Of a stretch of DNA of 64,000 bases, positions 1 to 10,685 are shown one piece after another; positions within the stretch are counted from its first letter, which is position 1; the number at the start of each line of letters is the position of its first letter. The stretch is taken from assembly GCA_027919835.1 (NCBI GenBank), contig JANVFP010000010.1, positions 1,364,001-1,428,000 of the forward strand, in the 5' to 3' direction. This DNA comes from Lentinula raphanica (taxonomy: Eukaryota > Basidiomycota > Agaricomycetes > Agaricales > Omphalotaceae). Position numbers and translations under genes: made by a program. The notes beneath the pieces are model-generated. The model had not been told where the DNA came from. It did not search any database and saw only the letters and a list, made by a program, of their open reading frames with translations.

Positions 1-385
1 GCGAATCCCGAACGTGCGCTTGACCTTGGTCATGAACGGGACATGAGTACTTCGGCCCTATTTACGAAAGGCATTCAAATCAAAGAGTTAGTTTTATACA
101 CATGCAGTGCTGTTCCGAACTCACCATTGCTCGAAGTTCATGTTTAGCATGTTTACGGCCTGCACTGGTAGTATTGGGATTCGCAAGTGCTGCTTCTGTG
201 TACGAGAATCAAAGATCAGATCAGTGAGTCGACTCCCCTAGGCTGAAGTTGATTGAAAGAATGTATTTACTGTAGCCAGCAGCAACATGATCGGGATCAC
301 GACGATGATAATAACGCTCTCGTCGACGTGAGCTGGAGGAAGTGGAATGTGTGCGAGGATGGCGACGAGTGGAGAAAAGAGGCAT
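1..385 (-). CDS. Con-6 family protein, 3' end cut by window edge
   Basis: A small basic protein of the conidiation-specific protein 6 (Con-6) family; its molecular role is unknown. Three exons can be read: 385-271, 195-125 and 57-1, with GTAAAT and GTGAGT donors and CACAG and AATAG acceptors. Phases join cleanly (115, 71 and 57 nt). The start is the ATG at 385, giving an N-terminus MPLFSTRRHPRTHS that is rich in Ser, Arg and His. The Con-6 core follows: RRDPDHVAAGYKAALANPNT, then GRKHAKHELRAMG, the usual 'D-P-x-R/H-V-A-x-G-x-K-A-A-x-x-N-P-N' pattern. The C-terminus (THVPFMTKVKRTFGIR...) runs off the left edge. Family assignment rests on this motif and is fairly secure. Confidence 0.75.
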
Positions 386-845
386 TTTTTGTGTTCTGAT
401 GGGTAGGAAGAAATAAGAGGAGAACGGGATCCAGCTCCAAGTTATAAACCAAAGAGAAATGAAGTTTAGCGTCACCTACGTCAATACCTGTCAATACTCC
501 AATGAATCCAGCAGGAGCTGGAGAGAAACGCGTTGTTATGAGCGCGTTTTGGTATGACGTCACGCGCCGTATGTCCGACACTGAACAACAGGCTACAGAA
601 CCAATTGAATTCTTAGAATTTAGCGTAGAGTATCGTCGACGATGAGGGAAAGAAAGCCTCTTTGTGGTAGAATAGATTTAATACATTCACCAGCTTCTTG
701 ACACTAGCATGTCAAGGCAGACCTCTATTTTGACAGTTTGTTACCTTTTGCTAAGGGCTATGTCCTATGAATCAGGATCATCTAGAAAGTCCCTGTTGTA
801 TATCGCACCATCACAAGCCTGGACCAGGAGATTCTCGAGCCCCTC
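386..845. other. Intergenic stretch
   Basis: Holds the promoter of the leftward Con-6 gene and the 3' flank of the leftward MFS gene. No further coding exon, tRNA or repeat was recognised. Confidence 0.4.
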
Positions 846-2620
846 CTAGTAGCGAGACAAGCGAAAAGTGCAAGATATACCGACAACAGTAACTCCCATG
901 AGTACTATCTCCACTAGATGTCCTCCAGCAATACGAGATTCCAGCGAGTACGAATACAGCGACGAAGCGAAGAATGGCGCAAGCCCTCTGGTACCGGAGG
1001 ACACCACTTGTGCTAACCCGTTTACTGAACCTAAAGCGTTCAAGGGAGCGTTCAACACGATGAGTAGGTGCATTGCGTCTACAGAGAACGGATGTCATTT
1101 AATATGAGAAACTCGAGATCTCAATCAGTAGCAACTCACTGAAAGCCGTGACAATCACGGTCGAGACAAAGAGCTGGAAGACAAGAAGTGCCCAGACAAA
1201 TGGAGTCATCCCTCCGGAGAACGCTGCGACGTCACGAATCACCCATAGTAGCGCAAAGTGCACTAGGAAGAAGGAATAGCCGATAACGAATGTCCTCTTG
1301 GGTCCGATCTTCTTCAAGAATTTCGTCAACACGGCCCAGTTCCAGATACCGTTCGCAAAGCCAAAGATACCCATGATGAGACCGACTTGGTACGGAGAGA
1401 GGCCCAAGCCACCAACAGGAACCGAAGTGGTATATATCAGAGGTATGAGAACCTGATACGACATATCAGTAAAAGCGAGGAATCCCATGCCGAGCAGGGA
1501 GATCATCATCCTGGGATCTCTGAGTAGATCGATGGTGGAAGGAGGGGCTTCAACGGATAAAGGAGATTCTGACGGTTCATCAACGGAGCCATATGATGGT
1601 GCTGTTTCGTCTGAGGAACCGTTGAGCAGTGGCGATGATTCTGCAAGTTTTTTCGGCTTCACTTTTCTTGGTAGAGTCTAGCGTTCATGATGACACTGAT
1701 CAGCACCCAACGCAATGATAATGATGAATTACATATGTGGTCGTACCTCTTTAAGACCCCAGCAGGATAATAGAAAGGCAGCGAAGGCGATCGTTCCCGC
1801 AGCGAAACAGGCAAGGAACCAAGGGTATTGTTGAAAGAACGCAAACTTTCCAAAGACGTGAGGCCATCGTGCAGCTGGATCAGCGAGTATGCCACCAATT
1901 GCGGGTCTGTATGCAGATAACCGTATGTGAACGACTGAAGCCAAACTTACCGCAAGATAATCACTTACCCAACAGTGATCCCTATTGTATACACAATCGG
2001 CATGAGCGTGAAAGCGTCAGCTCTATTGGTTTCATCGGTGCTCTGTACGATTTCAAAGGAATATGTGTAAGCTCGCGCATTCTGTCGTAAAGAATCTCAA
2101 CGTACTTCGGCCATCACGGTCTTGGAGACACCTACCGTGGTTCAAACAAGGTTAATCGATTATTCTCAAATTCTCTGGATTGTGGGTTACACACCGATGT
2201 TCCCGTTGAAAACGCCCATCGCCGCTCTGGCTAATACCATACCCCAGAATGTTTCTGAAAGTCCGAAGCATAACATGGCGAGCGATAATCCCAGAGGTCC
2301 GATCAGGAGGAGAGGCTTGCGTCCATAGAAATCAGAAGCGCGTCCTATGGGATACACAGAGATACTCTCGGCTAGGAAGAAAGTACTTTCCTGAAAGACG
2401 TCGTTTCAACATGCCTGATTTTGACTACTAGGATAAGGGTGAGATAACGCACAAGAACACCAGCGTAATAACCTGTTTTCTTCTCATCCCCTGCTGTGAT
2501 CCCAGTCCGCCGAACAGCCTTGGTGATGAACGGATAGATGACCATTCCCGTCACCGGTTCTGACAACTGGGTCAGCGAGGTCAGAAAGAGCTGAAGTTTG
2601 GGCAACGGTGTCGTTTCCAT
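846..2620 (-). CDS. Major facilitator superfamily transporter (DHA1/ZIFL-like)
   Basis: Twelve-TM-type MFS carrier, probably an H+-coupled exporter of small molecules; substrate unknown. The start is the ATG at 2620 (METTPLPKLQLFLTSLTQL), typical of the fungal branch in which 'TPLPKLQL' opens TM1. Later exons give the loop 2-3 signature GRASDFYGRKPLLLIGPLG, then ARAAMGVFNGNIG, then the TM5 motif TLMPIVYTIGITVGPAIGG. A hydrophilic central loop contains ESSPLLNGSSDE. The C-terminal half follows (MGFLAFTDMSYQVLIPLIY; FANGIWNWAVLTKFLKKIGP) and ends VGISCTFRLSRY at 846. At least six introns interrupt it. The neighbouring hexokinase points the same way but nothing suggests a shared function. Confident as MFS; subfamily is inference. 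Confidence 0.85.
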
Positions 2621-3711
2621 GGCTTCTGCTATGTTGGATGTGTCTTGCCAAAATCTTTTTGGGCTTCGTGGAGGGTGTAAAGCCTACCCGTAGGGAGCAG
2701 GATGAGGGTAAGAAAGAGAGAAATCTATGGAGAAATATCCATGTTCAATCAACTTTTTCAACATTCTACCATCGCAGATCGGAACCGAATCGCTGGAGAT
2801 AAAATTTCCCGCGTTGATATGATGGTATATCGGAAAGTTTTCAGCGCTAAATTCGATACCTCTCTCAACCGTCGAAGTGCAGTAAGTACACTTCAGTTCG
2901 TACATAAGATAATCTAAATTTGTCGGCGATAGTCCTCGAAGCTTGAGCTTGAGCTCGAGTACTCGTTCAGAGCTCGTTTTAGACTTTGAAGTAGTGCACC
3001 TGAGGTACAGTGCAATCCAAATCTCCTCCTTATCCGACTCGGACGCGCTCCAACACCGTGGTGTAACAGGGTGTAACAAGTTCTTCGTTGTTCTTCGTCG
3101 TTCTATGCTGTCCTTATCTCTTCAGCCCTGCAACCCCTTTTGGTAGCTTTCGACGCGATTGAACATAGCATCATGTTTTGTCAGAACAAAGCGTCATTTG
3201 TGCTTCGATATTCGCTCTTCGGAGGACGGCCTGAGCTTCGAAGCCCTGCTACTAACGCGGGCTGGAGTCTACCAGGGTCTACCACATTGAGTTAAGCGCA
3301 AGCCATTGACATCGCCGCGTCCCAGTAGAGTAGCTAGTGAGTGCGGCGTGAGCCGTGACTAGATTGTAGCTCGAACAACGTCGATCAAGCTGCGTGACAG
3401 AGTGCTTTGGTGTCGGATCTGCGACTGCCAGGAAGTACATAATTCATAAATGTATGTGTACAAAACCGCACTTACAACAAGGATACGCAACTAGCGAGAA
3501 ACGCGAATAATACGATAAGATAGTAGTAGGATGGTCATCGAAGAATATGTGGAATCCAGAACCAATGCAGAAAGTCCATTGTGTTCCCGATAGCGATAAC
3601 TTACAACAACAAAGAAGACTTCCACCGTGATACATCTAATGATTTCCGAGTCGTGTTGATGTTGATACACCTTCACCTTCGCATCTTCAGTTATCGTTAC
3701 GACACCCCCCG
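2621..3711. other. Intergenic stretch between MFS promoter and hexokinase 3' end
   Basis: About 1.1 kb. Short ORFs here show no splice-consistent extension or recognisable motif. An AC-rich/GTTCTTCG-rich patch lies near 3060-3110. I see no gene. Confidence 0.4.
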
Positions 3712-6194
3712 TCAAGATTCTTGTTTCAGGGCTTGTAAAGCACAGAGGGCAGCTAGGCACACATGAAATCAGACCGATGAGAAAGATACGAAAGAATAAG
3801 AAGTAAAAGCAAGAGAGAATTGGTTGATTGATATACTTACCGCCGACACCGCTCCCATCCTTCGCTAAACCAATCTCGACTCGACGTTCGACGTCTGCGC
3901 CGACGATGGACCGTAGAGACTCGCGCATTGTGCGCTCAAAGTGTGGGTAGAATTGGATCAAGCTTCAGGAGGAAGATGAATCAGGATCAGCGTAAAGTTA
4001 GAGTTAGGGTTTGGCAATACAGCAGATAGAAAAGAGGAGAGGATATGATAATGAGCAAGAATTCTGATACGATAGGAGCAGATTCGAAAGATATTTACCT
4101 TCCATCTACACCCACACCGATTCTCTCTTCGAACTCTTCCTTGGCGGCGTTCTTTGAGGTACCATTTGTGACCGAGTCTGTGACATGAATACCATTCGCG
4201 CCATTAACCTTAGGAACATCGTTTGGCGTGTTCAATGAAGAATCCGAATGAACATCCTGAACAAAACCAGCTCTCCCAGTCTGCAGCAGAATCGCAGCAA
4301 CAGCCACACCCGAAAGAAGCGCAGCCCTACGAGCGACGAGGTGACATGCCCAACGGACGATCTAGTATGAAGAACGGAAAGAGGGAAAAAAGTTTCGGCC
4401 GTGGTCAATCTGAACTCGAACATAACCAAAGAAGAGTAACACGGGAAAAAACTCACAGCAGCATCTCGTAACGACACATCGCCATCCGCATACTCCAACT
4501 TACTCACTAACACCTTTCGTACTCTCTCCAGTTTCCCCATGACCTTCGAACTCAACTGAGCCAAACCCTCTGGAGTCGAGAGGATATCCCACCGGGGCAA
4601 GATATCATGATCATCCCCATCCCAGAGGTTAGGGTTTTCTCCTATTTCTCCAGGGAACGAACGAGGTTCCGTGCCGTTCGAATTAACTTCTTTGATAACT
4701 TTCTCTTGTTCTTCAACAACCCTTGTCTCCCAAGCTTCCTCCACCTCGCTCATCACACTCGTATCAAGCCCCCACTGCTCGTTCACCACCTTCGTCGCCT
4801 TTCCACCGAACAGCATCGGGCGTGGTGCAGCGTCGATGAGGGAAAGAAGGACATGTCGGGTTATTTCGCCGAGGTACATGCCTGAGATGAATTTCTCGAA
4901 CGCCTGGAAACGCGGATTGATGGAGGTACGGTCGAGGACGGAGTCGAACGGGGTAAATGGGAGTTGGGTACGCTGTAGAGCAGTGTGTGCCAAAAAGGGT
5001 GAGTAACGTTGTTGAAGCAAGGTGAAAGTTGGGATGGTACCTTGTTGTTGAATGCACCCCACTCGGTGTTGACAACCATGTAACCGCCTTTTGCGGCTGC
5101 GGGATTGTTGGCTAGCTTTGGGATTTTGGCTGTTGGATGTTTGTTCGGATGATGAGTGAGGGTGAACGATAGATGGTGAACGATAGAAGAGGAAGGTAGG
5201 GAGAACCAAACATACCAACTTCCTCGAGGTATGCCCCATTAGTCCCGGTACCGAAGATTGCACCAAGTATGCATCCACCGGATGTGTACGCTCTGGAAAG
5301 CAGCGCACCTACAGTCTAGTGCATAATATGTTGTCGTTGAGCAGCATGCACCACCAATAACAGAGTCCATACTCACATCATTAACCAACGCCACACATTT
5401 CACATGCATGTGTTTCCTATCGAACGCATCCTGTAAAAGCTTGACCACGTCATTACCAATCGCGTTCTTAGCGGAGAACCCCTTGGTCCAGGTAAGAATG
5501 GTACCGGAACCAAGGGCTGTTTGTTCGACGGGGAATGAAAAGGTTAATCCGAGAGGCAGGACATCTGGGACTTCTGCATCTGGAGAGAGAGGTGATTCGG
5601 GAGGGTGTGTGGTGAGAAAGGCATCGACAGAGTCGGCGAGGTAGTCTGTTGTCATTGTCGGAGATGGTTCAGATATACTGTGATGAGAAGGGAGGCTTGA
5701 GAGATGGTACATACCAAATAATACAGTGGCTTCGCCAGTCTTTAGTTGATCCGATACCTTGTATTTTTGCTGTCGAAGACGGAAAGTTTTGTCACCGTTG
5801 AGGACGACTTCACAGACACGTAGATTGGTTCCTCCTAAATCGAGAGCAAGGAATGTGCTATGCATGTCGAGTCATTAGGTTAAATCAGTTCGCCTGTAGC
5901 AATGATCACGGAGTAATCACCCAGTTTCGCTTCCATCCGGAACTCCAGTGACGAATGACGGGCTGAAGGGACATATATAAGATCAATCGTCGTGAATAGT
6001 AGTCTGTGACTGGGCCTTGCTCACACCATAGCCATATCTTCGCCATATCTTCCCAGTCCGACATTGATCTCCTCCAGAAATGCCTTGGTGAGATTCGTCA
6101 ATAGGGCTGGTTCGAGAGTTAACTGGAAATCAATGTCATTCAGAACATCTTGTGGGGATTTATGCAAGTACGAGTAAGCTGAGGTAGATGCCAT
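3712..6194 (-). CDS. HXK: Hexokinase (glucokinase type)
   Basis: ATP-dependent hexose kinase making glucose-6-phosphate in the cytosol, the entry step to glycolysis. Ten exons, 6194-6025 through 3752-3712, sum to 584 codons. The N-terminus is MASTSAYSYLHKSPQDVLND. The phosphate-1 motif is LALDLGGTNLRVCEV. The sugar-binding segment is LGLTFSFPVEQTALGSGT followed by WTKGF. ALVNDTVGALL carries the catalytic Asp, and GCILGAIFGTGTNGAYLEE and NTEWGAF complete the glucose site. The C-terminal adenosine region is KDGSGVGAALCALQALKQES. It is longer than the usual ~490 residues because of two low-complexity insertions. One is around EVNSNGTEPRSFPGEIGENP; the other is Asn/Val/Thr-rich, between VAAILLQTGRA and FEERIGVGVDG. 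The mitofissin gene diverges from its promoter. Confidence 0.93.
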
Positions 6195-6578
6195 GGTAGT
6201 GAGTTCCGAAGTGAAGAAAGGGCGAGACTGCGATGATGGTGATGAGGTAGTTGCTAGGTATTTGAAATTTGAGCTTGTGGGGAATTTGAGAATTGGATTT
6301 GGAGAAGATCCGAGAACAGTCTAGAGTGAAAATTTAGGATTCCAAGAGAGAGCTCACGAGGAAATCGAAAAAACTTGGCTCCTCTTTTCTAGTCGCGAAA
6401 TTCGACAACAAAGGATCAAAAGGACCGAGGTGACGTCGATTTCCTTTTTCAGACACAGACTGGGGTTTTTCGGCTGTTCCTGGCGCTTATTTTCGGACTT
6501 CTGCTCCGGTTGTCCGAGAATCGTCCGTTGCTAAGCGCCCGTAAGCGTGTAACCTTCTCCTCATCTTCCACAATCTCA
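6195..6578. promoter_or_regulatory. Divergent promoter region, hexokinase / mitofissin
   Basis: 384 bp separate the hexokinase start (leftward) from the mitofissin start (rightward), so both promoters and 5' UTRs must lie here. There is no clear TATA box close to either start. The centre is GA/CT-rich. Confidence 0.5.
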
Positions 6579-7241
6579 ATGTTTGGCAAACTAGGTGTGC
6601 TATTCGTCCATTCTACGATATCGCGCTTTCAATTTGTTTATATGCTCTATAGTACACTTGGGCTTTGACGCACTATTGATTAGTGCTTTCCTCGCAGGCG
6701 TCAAGAGGACGACTGGGTTAACGTGCGGGGTCCAGCGTATATCTCTTGCTCGATTTGCACTCATGTTTTCGCTCCTTTGACTTTAGACCCGCCTTATCTC
6801 AAGTTCCCAATAAAGATATCCGTCGTGCGTCTTCTTCAGTATCCTCATTCGCTGCTTGGTCTAATGTTCTTGAAATTGTAGAGCTACTACGATCATACCT
6901 CGAGCTAGGTTCGTTGTGCTTGATTGACTACCCTCATCTATCGTACTCTGGTCAACAAATATCTGGCTGGTCAAGAGCTGGCATCTATCCTGCTTTGTCT
7001 TCCCTATCATCTTGCATGCAATGACACTCACATCGTTGGCTCACAGGGGAATATGCATTCGACTTTGCAGTTGTGTTCTTTGGGGTACGTGGCTTGTTTA
7101 CCATATCAAAATCTATATGCTGAACATGTGCAATCCGCATGTCCATCTTCGCTCACGTACACATCTGCCTTCTCACATCCAATGATCCATGTTGGGCTTA
7201 TCGACCTACAGCGCTCATCCTCATTTGAGCGGAGAAGATGA
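6579..7241 (+). CDS. ATG44: Mitofissin (Atg44/Mdi1 family, former DUF1748)
   Basis: A tiny mitochondrial intermembrane-space protein. Family members drive mitochondrial fission for mitophagy in yeasts. The gene is split into six small exons: 6579-6594, 6653-6722, 6787-6824, 6882-6908, 7047-7084 and 7212-7241. These total 219 nt, so 72 residues plus stop, matching the family's ~73. Joined, it begins MFGKLVHLGFDALLISAFLA, continues GVKRTTGLTPALSQVPNKDI and RQLLRSYLELGEYAFDF, and ends FFGRSSSFERRR. The 'D-A-x-L-I-S-A-F-L-A-G-V-K-R-x-T-G-L-T' block and the terminal 'R-S-S-x-F-E-R-R' are family hallmarks. No single open frame covers it, so ORF calling alone would miss it. It converges with OST2 downstream. 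Confidence 0.9.
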
Positions 7242-7523
7242 ACGTCATCCTACGATCATATCTATTCTCCAATAATCTTTCCTCTGTGTCAATTTTTAGA
7301 TATGTATTAATGCAAGCAATGTACAACCTCAACGTCAACTCTCATACGCGACTGAGGTTTCCAAAAGAGTAGTGAGGCCGTTCATCATCAAAATACTTAC
7401 GCAGATCTCATGAGCGGGTGGAAATCTTCACGCATGAAGCACAATGAATTCTAGCCCCTCTGAGTCTCCGAGGTATTGCCTGATTCCAGTCTGACAAAAT
7501 GTATTCAAGACTCGGGACGTAGC

Positions 7524-8332
7524 TCATCCTAGGAAGTTGTACACAAAGAAGTGTAGAACAATTGAGCCGACAACAAAATCTGCGAATGCTCTGTTGTGGT
7601 GTGGTGTGCGTGTATATGCGGGAAGGATGATTCATGTGGTGGGGGGATGCGATCAAAAGAAAGAGTCAGTGAACTGAAACTGAAGGCGGCAGAACATCAA
7701 ATGAAATATTAAGTCTCGACGAACACGATAGTGCGCACGGACAAGGGAGGATGCTTTCGAAAGATGCAATACGTGCATGGAAGTATGTAAAATAATTGAA
7801 ATCAAAAGACTAACCGTTCATGTGAGACCTCCTTGAACTCCAACTTGTTCTCTGGGTTGACTTGTTGCCTTAGCGAGGCGGTCAAGACGAATTGACCGAC
7901 AGTACTTGAGAATCTATCACCAGAAACAGTCCATCATCAGAATCAGAAGAGAAAAACTCGAATAACGCGTGAAAGAGAGCGGCACGACATGAAAGCATTA
8001 CTAGCAACTCGAAGAATGACTGCGCAAGCGCGATCCCATCCCCTCACCGCAGAACAAGACAAACCGTCAAACCAATCATACGATGCTCACCCTGCCAGGA
8101 ACGCATTGAACGGAAAGTTCGTGACCAGGACACAGTACACGAATTGTAGTATGCCAGAGGCCATTAAGAAGACAAGGAATGCATCGATGAATTTAAGTCG
8201 AGAGGATGTATTTTGAGTATAGGCTTTGAATAGAGCTGAGAAAGATGAAGGAAGGGGTGATTGTGGTGTGGCCTTGGTAGGTTTGCTGGAGGCTGCAGAA
8301 GAAGATTGGGCGGTGGATAATTTGGGTGCCAT
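7524..8332 (-). CDS. OST2: Oligosaccharyltransferase subunit Ost2 / DAD1
   Basis: Small ER membrane subunit of the oligosaccharyltransferase complex that N-glycosylates nascent proteins. Three exons, 8332-8091, 7913-7815 and 7590-7524, total 136 codons including stop, matching the usual 115-135 residues. A Ser/Ala-rich N-terminus (MAPKLSTAQSSSAASSK) precedes the conserved RLKFIDAFLVFLMASGILQF, then FNAFLAGFSSTVGQFVLTAS, LRQQVNPENK and FADFVVGSIVLHFFVYNFLG. The start at 8332 is preferred to an open extension to 8569 because DAD1 proteins begin near this point and the extension overlaps the divergent neighbour. Three TM segments are visible. Identification is secure. Confidence 0.93.
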
Positions 8333-8495
8333 GGCGGTTGAAACTGAGCAAGCGACGTGGCGCGTGGGCAAATTTCTGGAAATAAGCGCCCATACAACTC
8401 CGAGGCCGTGATTTTTTTGTGAACCGGCGTCTTCCAGAATAATTTCAGTCGGCCTTCTCTGTGTCTCCTTCATTCTCTTGCCCTTGAAGCCTCCA
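8333..8495. promoter_or_regulatory. Compact bidirectional promoter, OST2 / mitoribosomal gene
   Basis: Only 163 bp separate the start codons of two divergent housekeeping genes. Both transcription starts and 5' UTRs must fit here. No TATA box is apparent. Confidence 0.55.
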
Positions 8496-9841
8496 ATGCA
8501 TCGTTTCAGAGGGCCTTTGTCACGCATAAAGGCCGCCTCTGCGTCAAAATCTCTTGTGGCTTGTACCACGTCTGGTGCACGAACTCTTCATACGGTGAAA
8601 GGACTGCCATACGATGTCAATAAAGGTCTAGGAGACTTTCTACCACCAGATGCGCTTCGCGTCGTTGGGTTGGAGTATCAGAAAGGTCTTTTGGATAGGC
8701 TGAACGAAGAGGTCAGAGGTAAGATGCTGTTTCAACAAATGAGCAATGAAGAACTGGTGCTTAGTGTTTGTTGTCACTAGGAACCGACATGGAAGGTCAA
8801 TCCGTCGTACAGACCATTATTTCAGCCTCTCCAGACCGTTCACGCGTCCTGGCGTTTAACTATGCGAGTCTGGCACTCAATAACCACTTTTTCCTTGAGC
8901 AATTGGTGGGTATTGCTCATCCTTCCTCATTCCTCGTGCACATTCTAATTCCAGTATTCTCAATCCAGAAACCGCCCGTACCTCCGCACGCCTCACACGA
9001 ACACCTCATCTCTACACGACTCGAGAGCACAATCCGCTCACAGCATGGCACTCTCGCTCAGCTCAAGTCCGCCTTCTCCGCCGCGGCCATGGGCCTGTTC
9101 ACCTCTGGCTACGTCTGGTTCGTCACCGACGCAGCAGGTAACACAGCCGTGATACCTACCTATGGACCTGGTTCGCTTCTGATGAGGAGTCAGACCTATA
9201 TGGCACATGTCAAAGGTCTGGAACTAGGTAAAGATGAACTCGATGTCGGGGTGAAAATGAGTCAGTGGGACAGGGGCCTTCCGTTAGCGGAGGACGATGC
9301 GTATTTTGAACAGTGGAAGGAGGAATTGCAGAGAAGGGAATATGAGGCTCAGGCTCAGGAAGGTTCGACGACGACCACTCCAAATCCGACACCACGACGA
9401 ACTCCGCCTGGAACTGCACCTGCCTCGCCCGCTTCTGCCGTCTCGTCTTCTTCTTCATCCCAACCCCCCAACCCACCTCATACTCGCTCTCTCCACACTA
9501 CCTCCTCCGTCTCCTCCTCAGACGACGACCTCATCGCTCGATTCAGCGCCCAACCATCCACACCGACAAGCAACACCAACGCTCTCCGAGAGCTCGTCAG
9601 CGACCCTCCACCAGGCTCGTCTGCGGCTCTCGCCCGCCCGAGATCCCTCTCGCGTTCCCAGGTGCTCACGTTCGGCGAGACGCTGTACCCGTTGTTCTGT
9701 GTGTCCGTGCATGAACATGCGTGGATGAGTGCTGGGTATGGGATTTGGGGTAAGGAGGAGTGGTTGAAGAAGTTTTGGGATGTGTTGGATTGGGAGAAAG
9801 TGAGCGAGTCGTATAGGCTTTTCGTCGTTGACTCGAAGTAG
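8496..9841 (+). CDS. Mitochondrial small-subunit ribosomal protein of the Fe/Mn-SOD fold (mS42/mS43 type)
   Basis: Component of the mitochondrial ribosome small subunit (Rsm26/Mrp1 family), which has a superoxide-dismutase fold but no enzyme role. Exons 8496-8718, 8781-8905 and 8969-9841 give 406 residues. The N-terminus (MHRFRGPLSRIKAASASKSL) is basic and Ser-rich, like a mitochondrial presequence. SOD-like landmarks are LPYDVNKGLGDFL, ALNNHFFLEQL, AMGLFTSGYVWFV and the C-terminal CVSVHEHAWMSAGYG. In real SODs the last reads D-V-W-E-H. A Ser/Pro/Thr-rich insertion of about 90 residues separates the last two blocks. Two of four metal ligands appear lost, supporting the ribosomal assignment. 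mS42 versus mS43 cannot be settled. Confidence 0.82.
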
Positions 9842-10340
9842 GAAGGCGGAGAGTAGTTTGACGAATCGTTTTGCTTCGCTCGTTCGTTGGCGTCAACGAG
9901 TATAGAGTCTTTCCCATCACGCAGGCATCGTTTGTGTCGGTGTTTTGCCCTCGTTCGTGCTCGGGCGCTTCGTACGTTCGACGAACGCGAATCGTGAACT
10001 GCTGGGGTTAACTAAAAGTAACATCTTTGCTTGATTTACACTCACATGTATCATCCGTAATTCTATCGCAGGATCTATTCTCGTGCAATCTCAACTCCTA
10101 CTCAACTCATGCATTGACTTACCATTCGTCATGATTGCTGTTGCAACTTAAGAATGCTCGGCGCATGTGCACGAACAGGCACGACCCGCTCGTCTTCTTC
10201 GAGGTTCAACTGTTCTTTTGGCAGAGTTCGTCCAAGTCGAAGAATAAGCAGTTGAATGTATTTTTGCCTTGTAGGCTTATCGTCTCTCAAGGTGTGTCGC
10301 AGACCGCCTTTTCACTGGCAGTATCTCATCGTCTTCGACA
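9842..10340. other. Intergenic stretch
   Basis: 3' flank of the mitoribosomal gene, then sequence leading into the first secreted-protein repeat unit. No gene recognised. Confidence 0.4.
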
Positions 10341-10685
10341 AACCGTATTAGGTCCAAATTGATCGATCTCAATCGTAGTGCATATCGGAAATACAGGTAC
10401 TGAATACAATGCATCCTTCCGAGAGAAACTAATCGTTTACCGCCCCTTGATACTTCCTTCCTCTCTTCTTCTTGAATCCCAGTGTCTCTTCTTTGCGTCT
10501 TTCACCTCTGCTACAATATCCAACGCTTCATCTCGACTCCTGACTGTTTATTCTCTTTATTCGTCCTCATTGCATCTCCCCCAGTGGTGCCAGAGCTGGC
10601 ATTTCTGGGTCGATTTCTTCACTGAAATCAAAACAGAATGCGAACTGGTGAGTCTTGAACCGTTCGTCATGTGTGAACAGAACAC

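Noticed and set aside
2684..3079. 131-codon minus-strand ORF
   Set aside because: No signal, motif or splice context; composition is like intergenic DNA.
4223..5079. Plus- and minus-strand frames overlapping hexokinase exons
   Set aside because: The hexokinase frame shows family motifs and correct phases throughout; the others are shadows.
8333..8569. N-terminal extension of OST2 to 8569
   Set aside because: It would overlap the divergent mitoribosomal gene, and DAD1 proteins start at the MAPKLS position.
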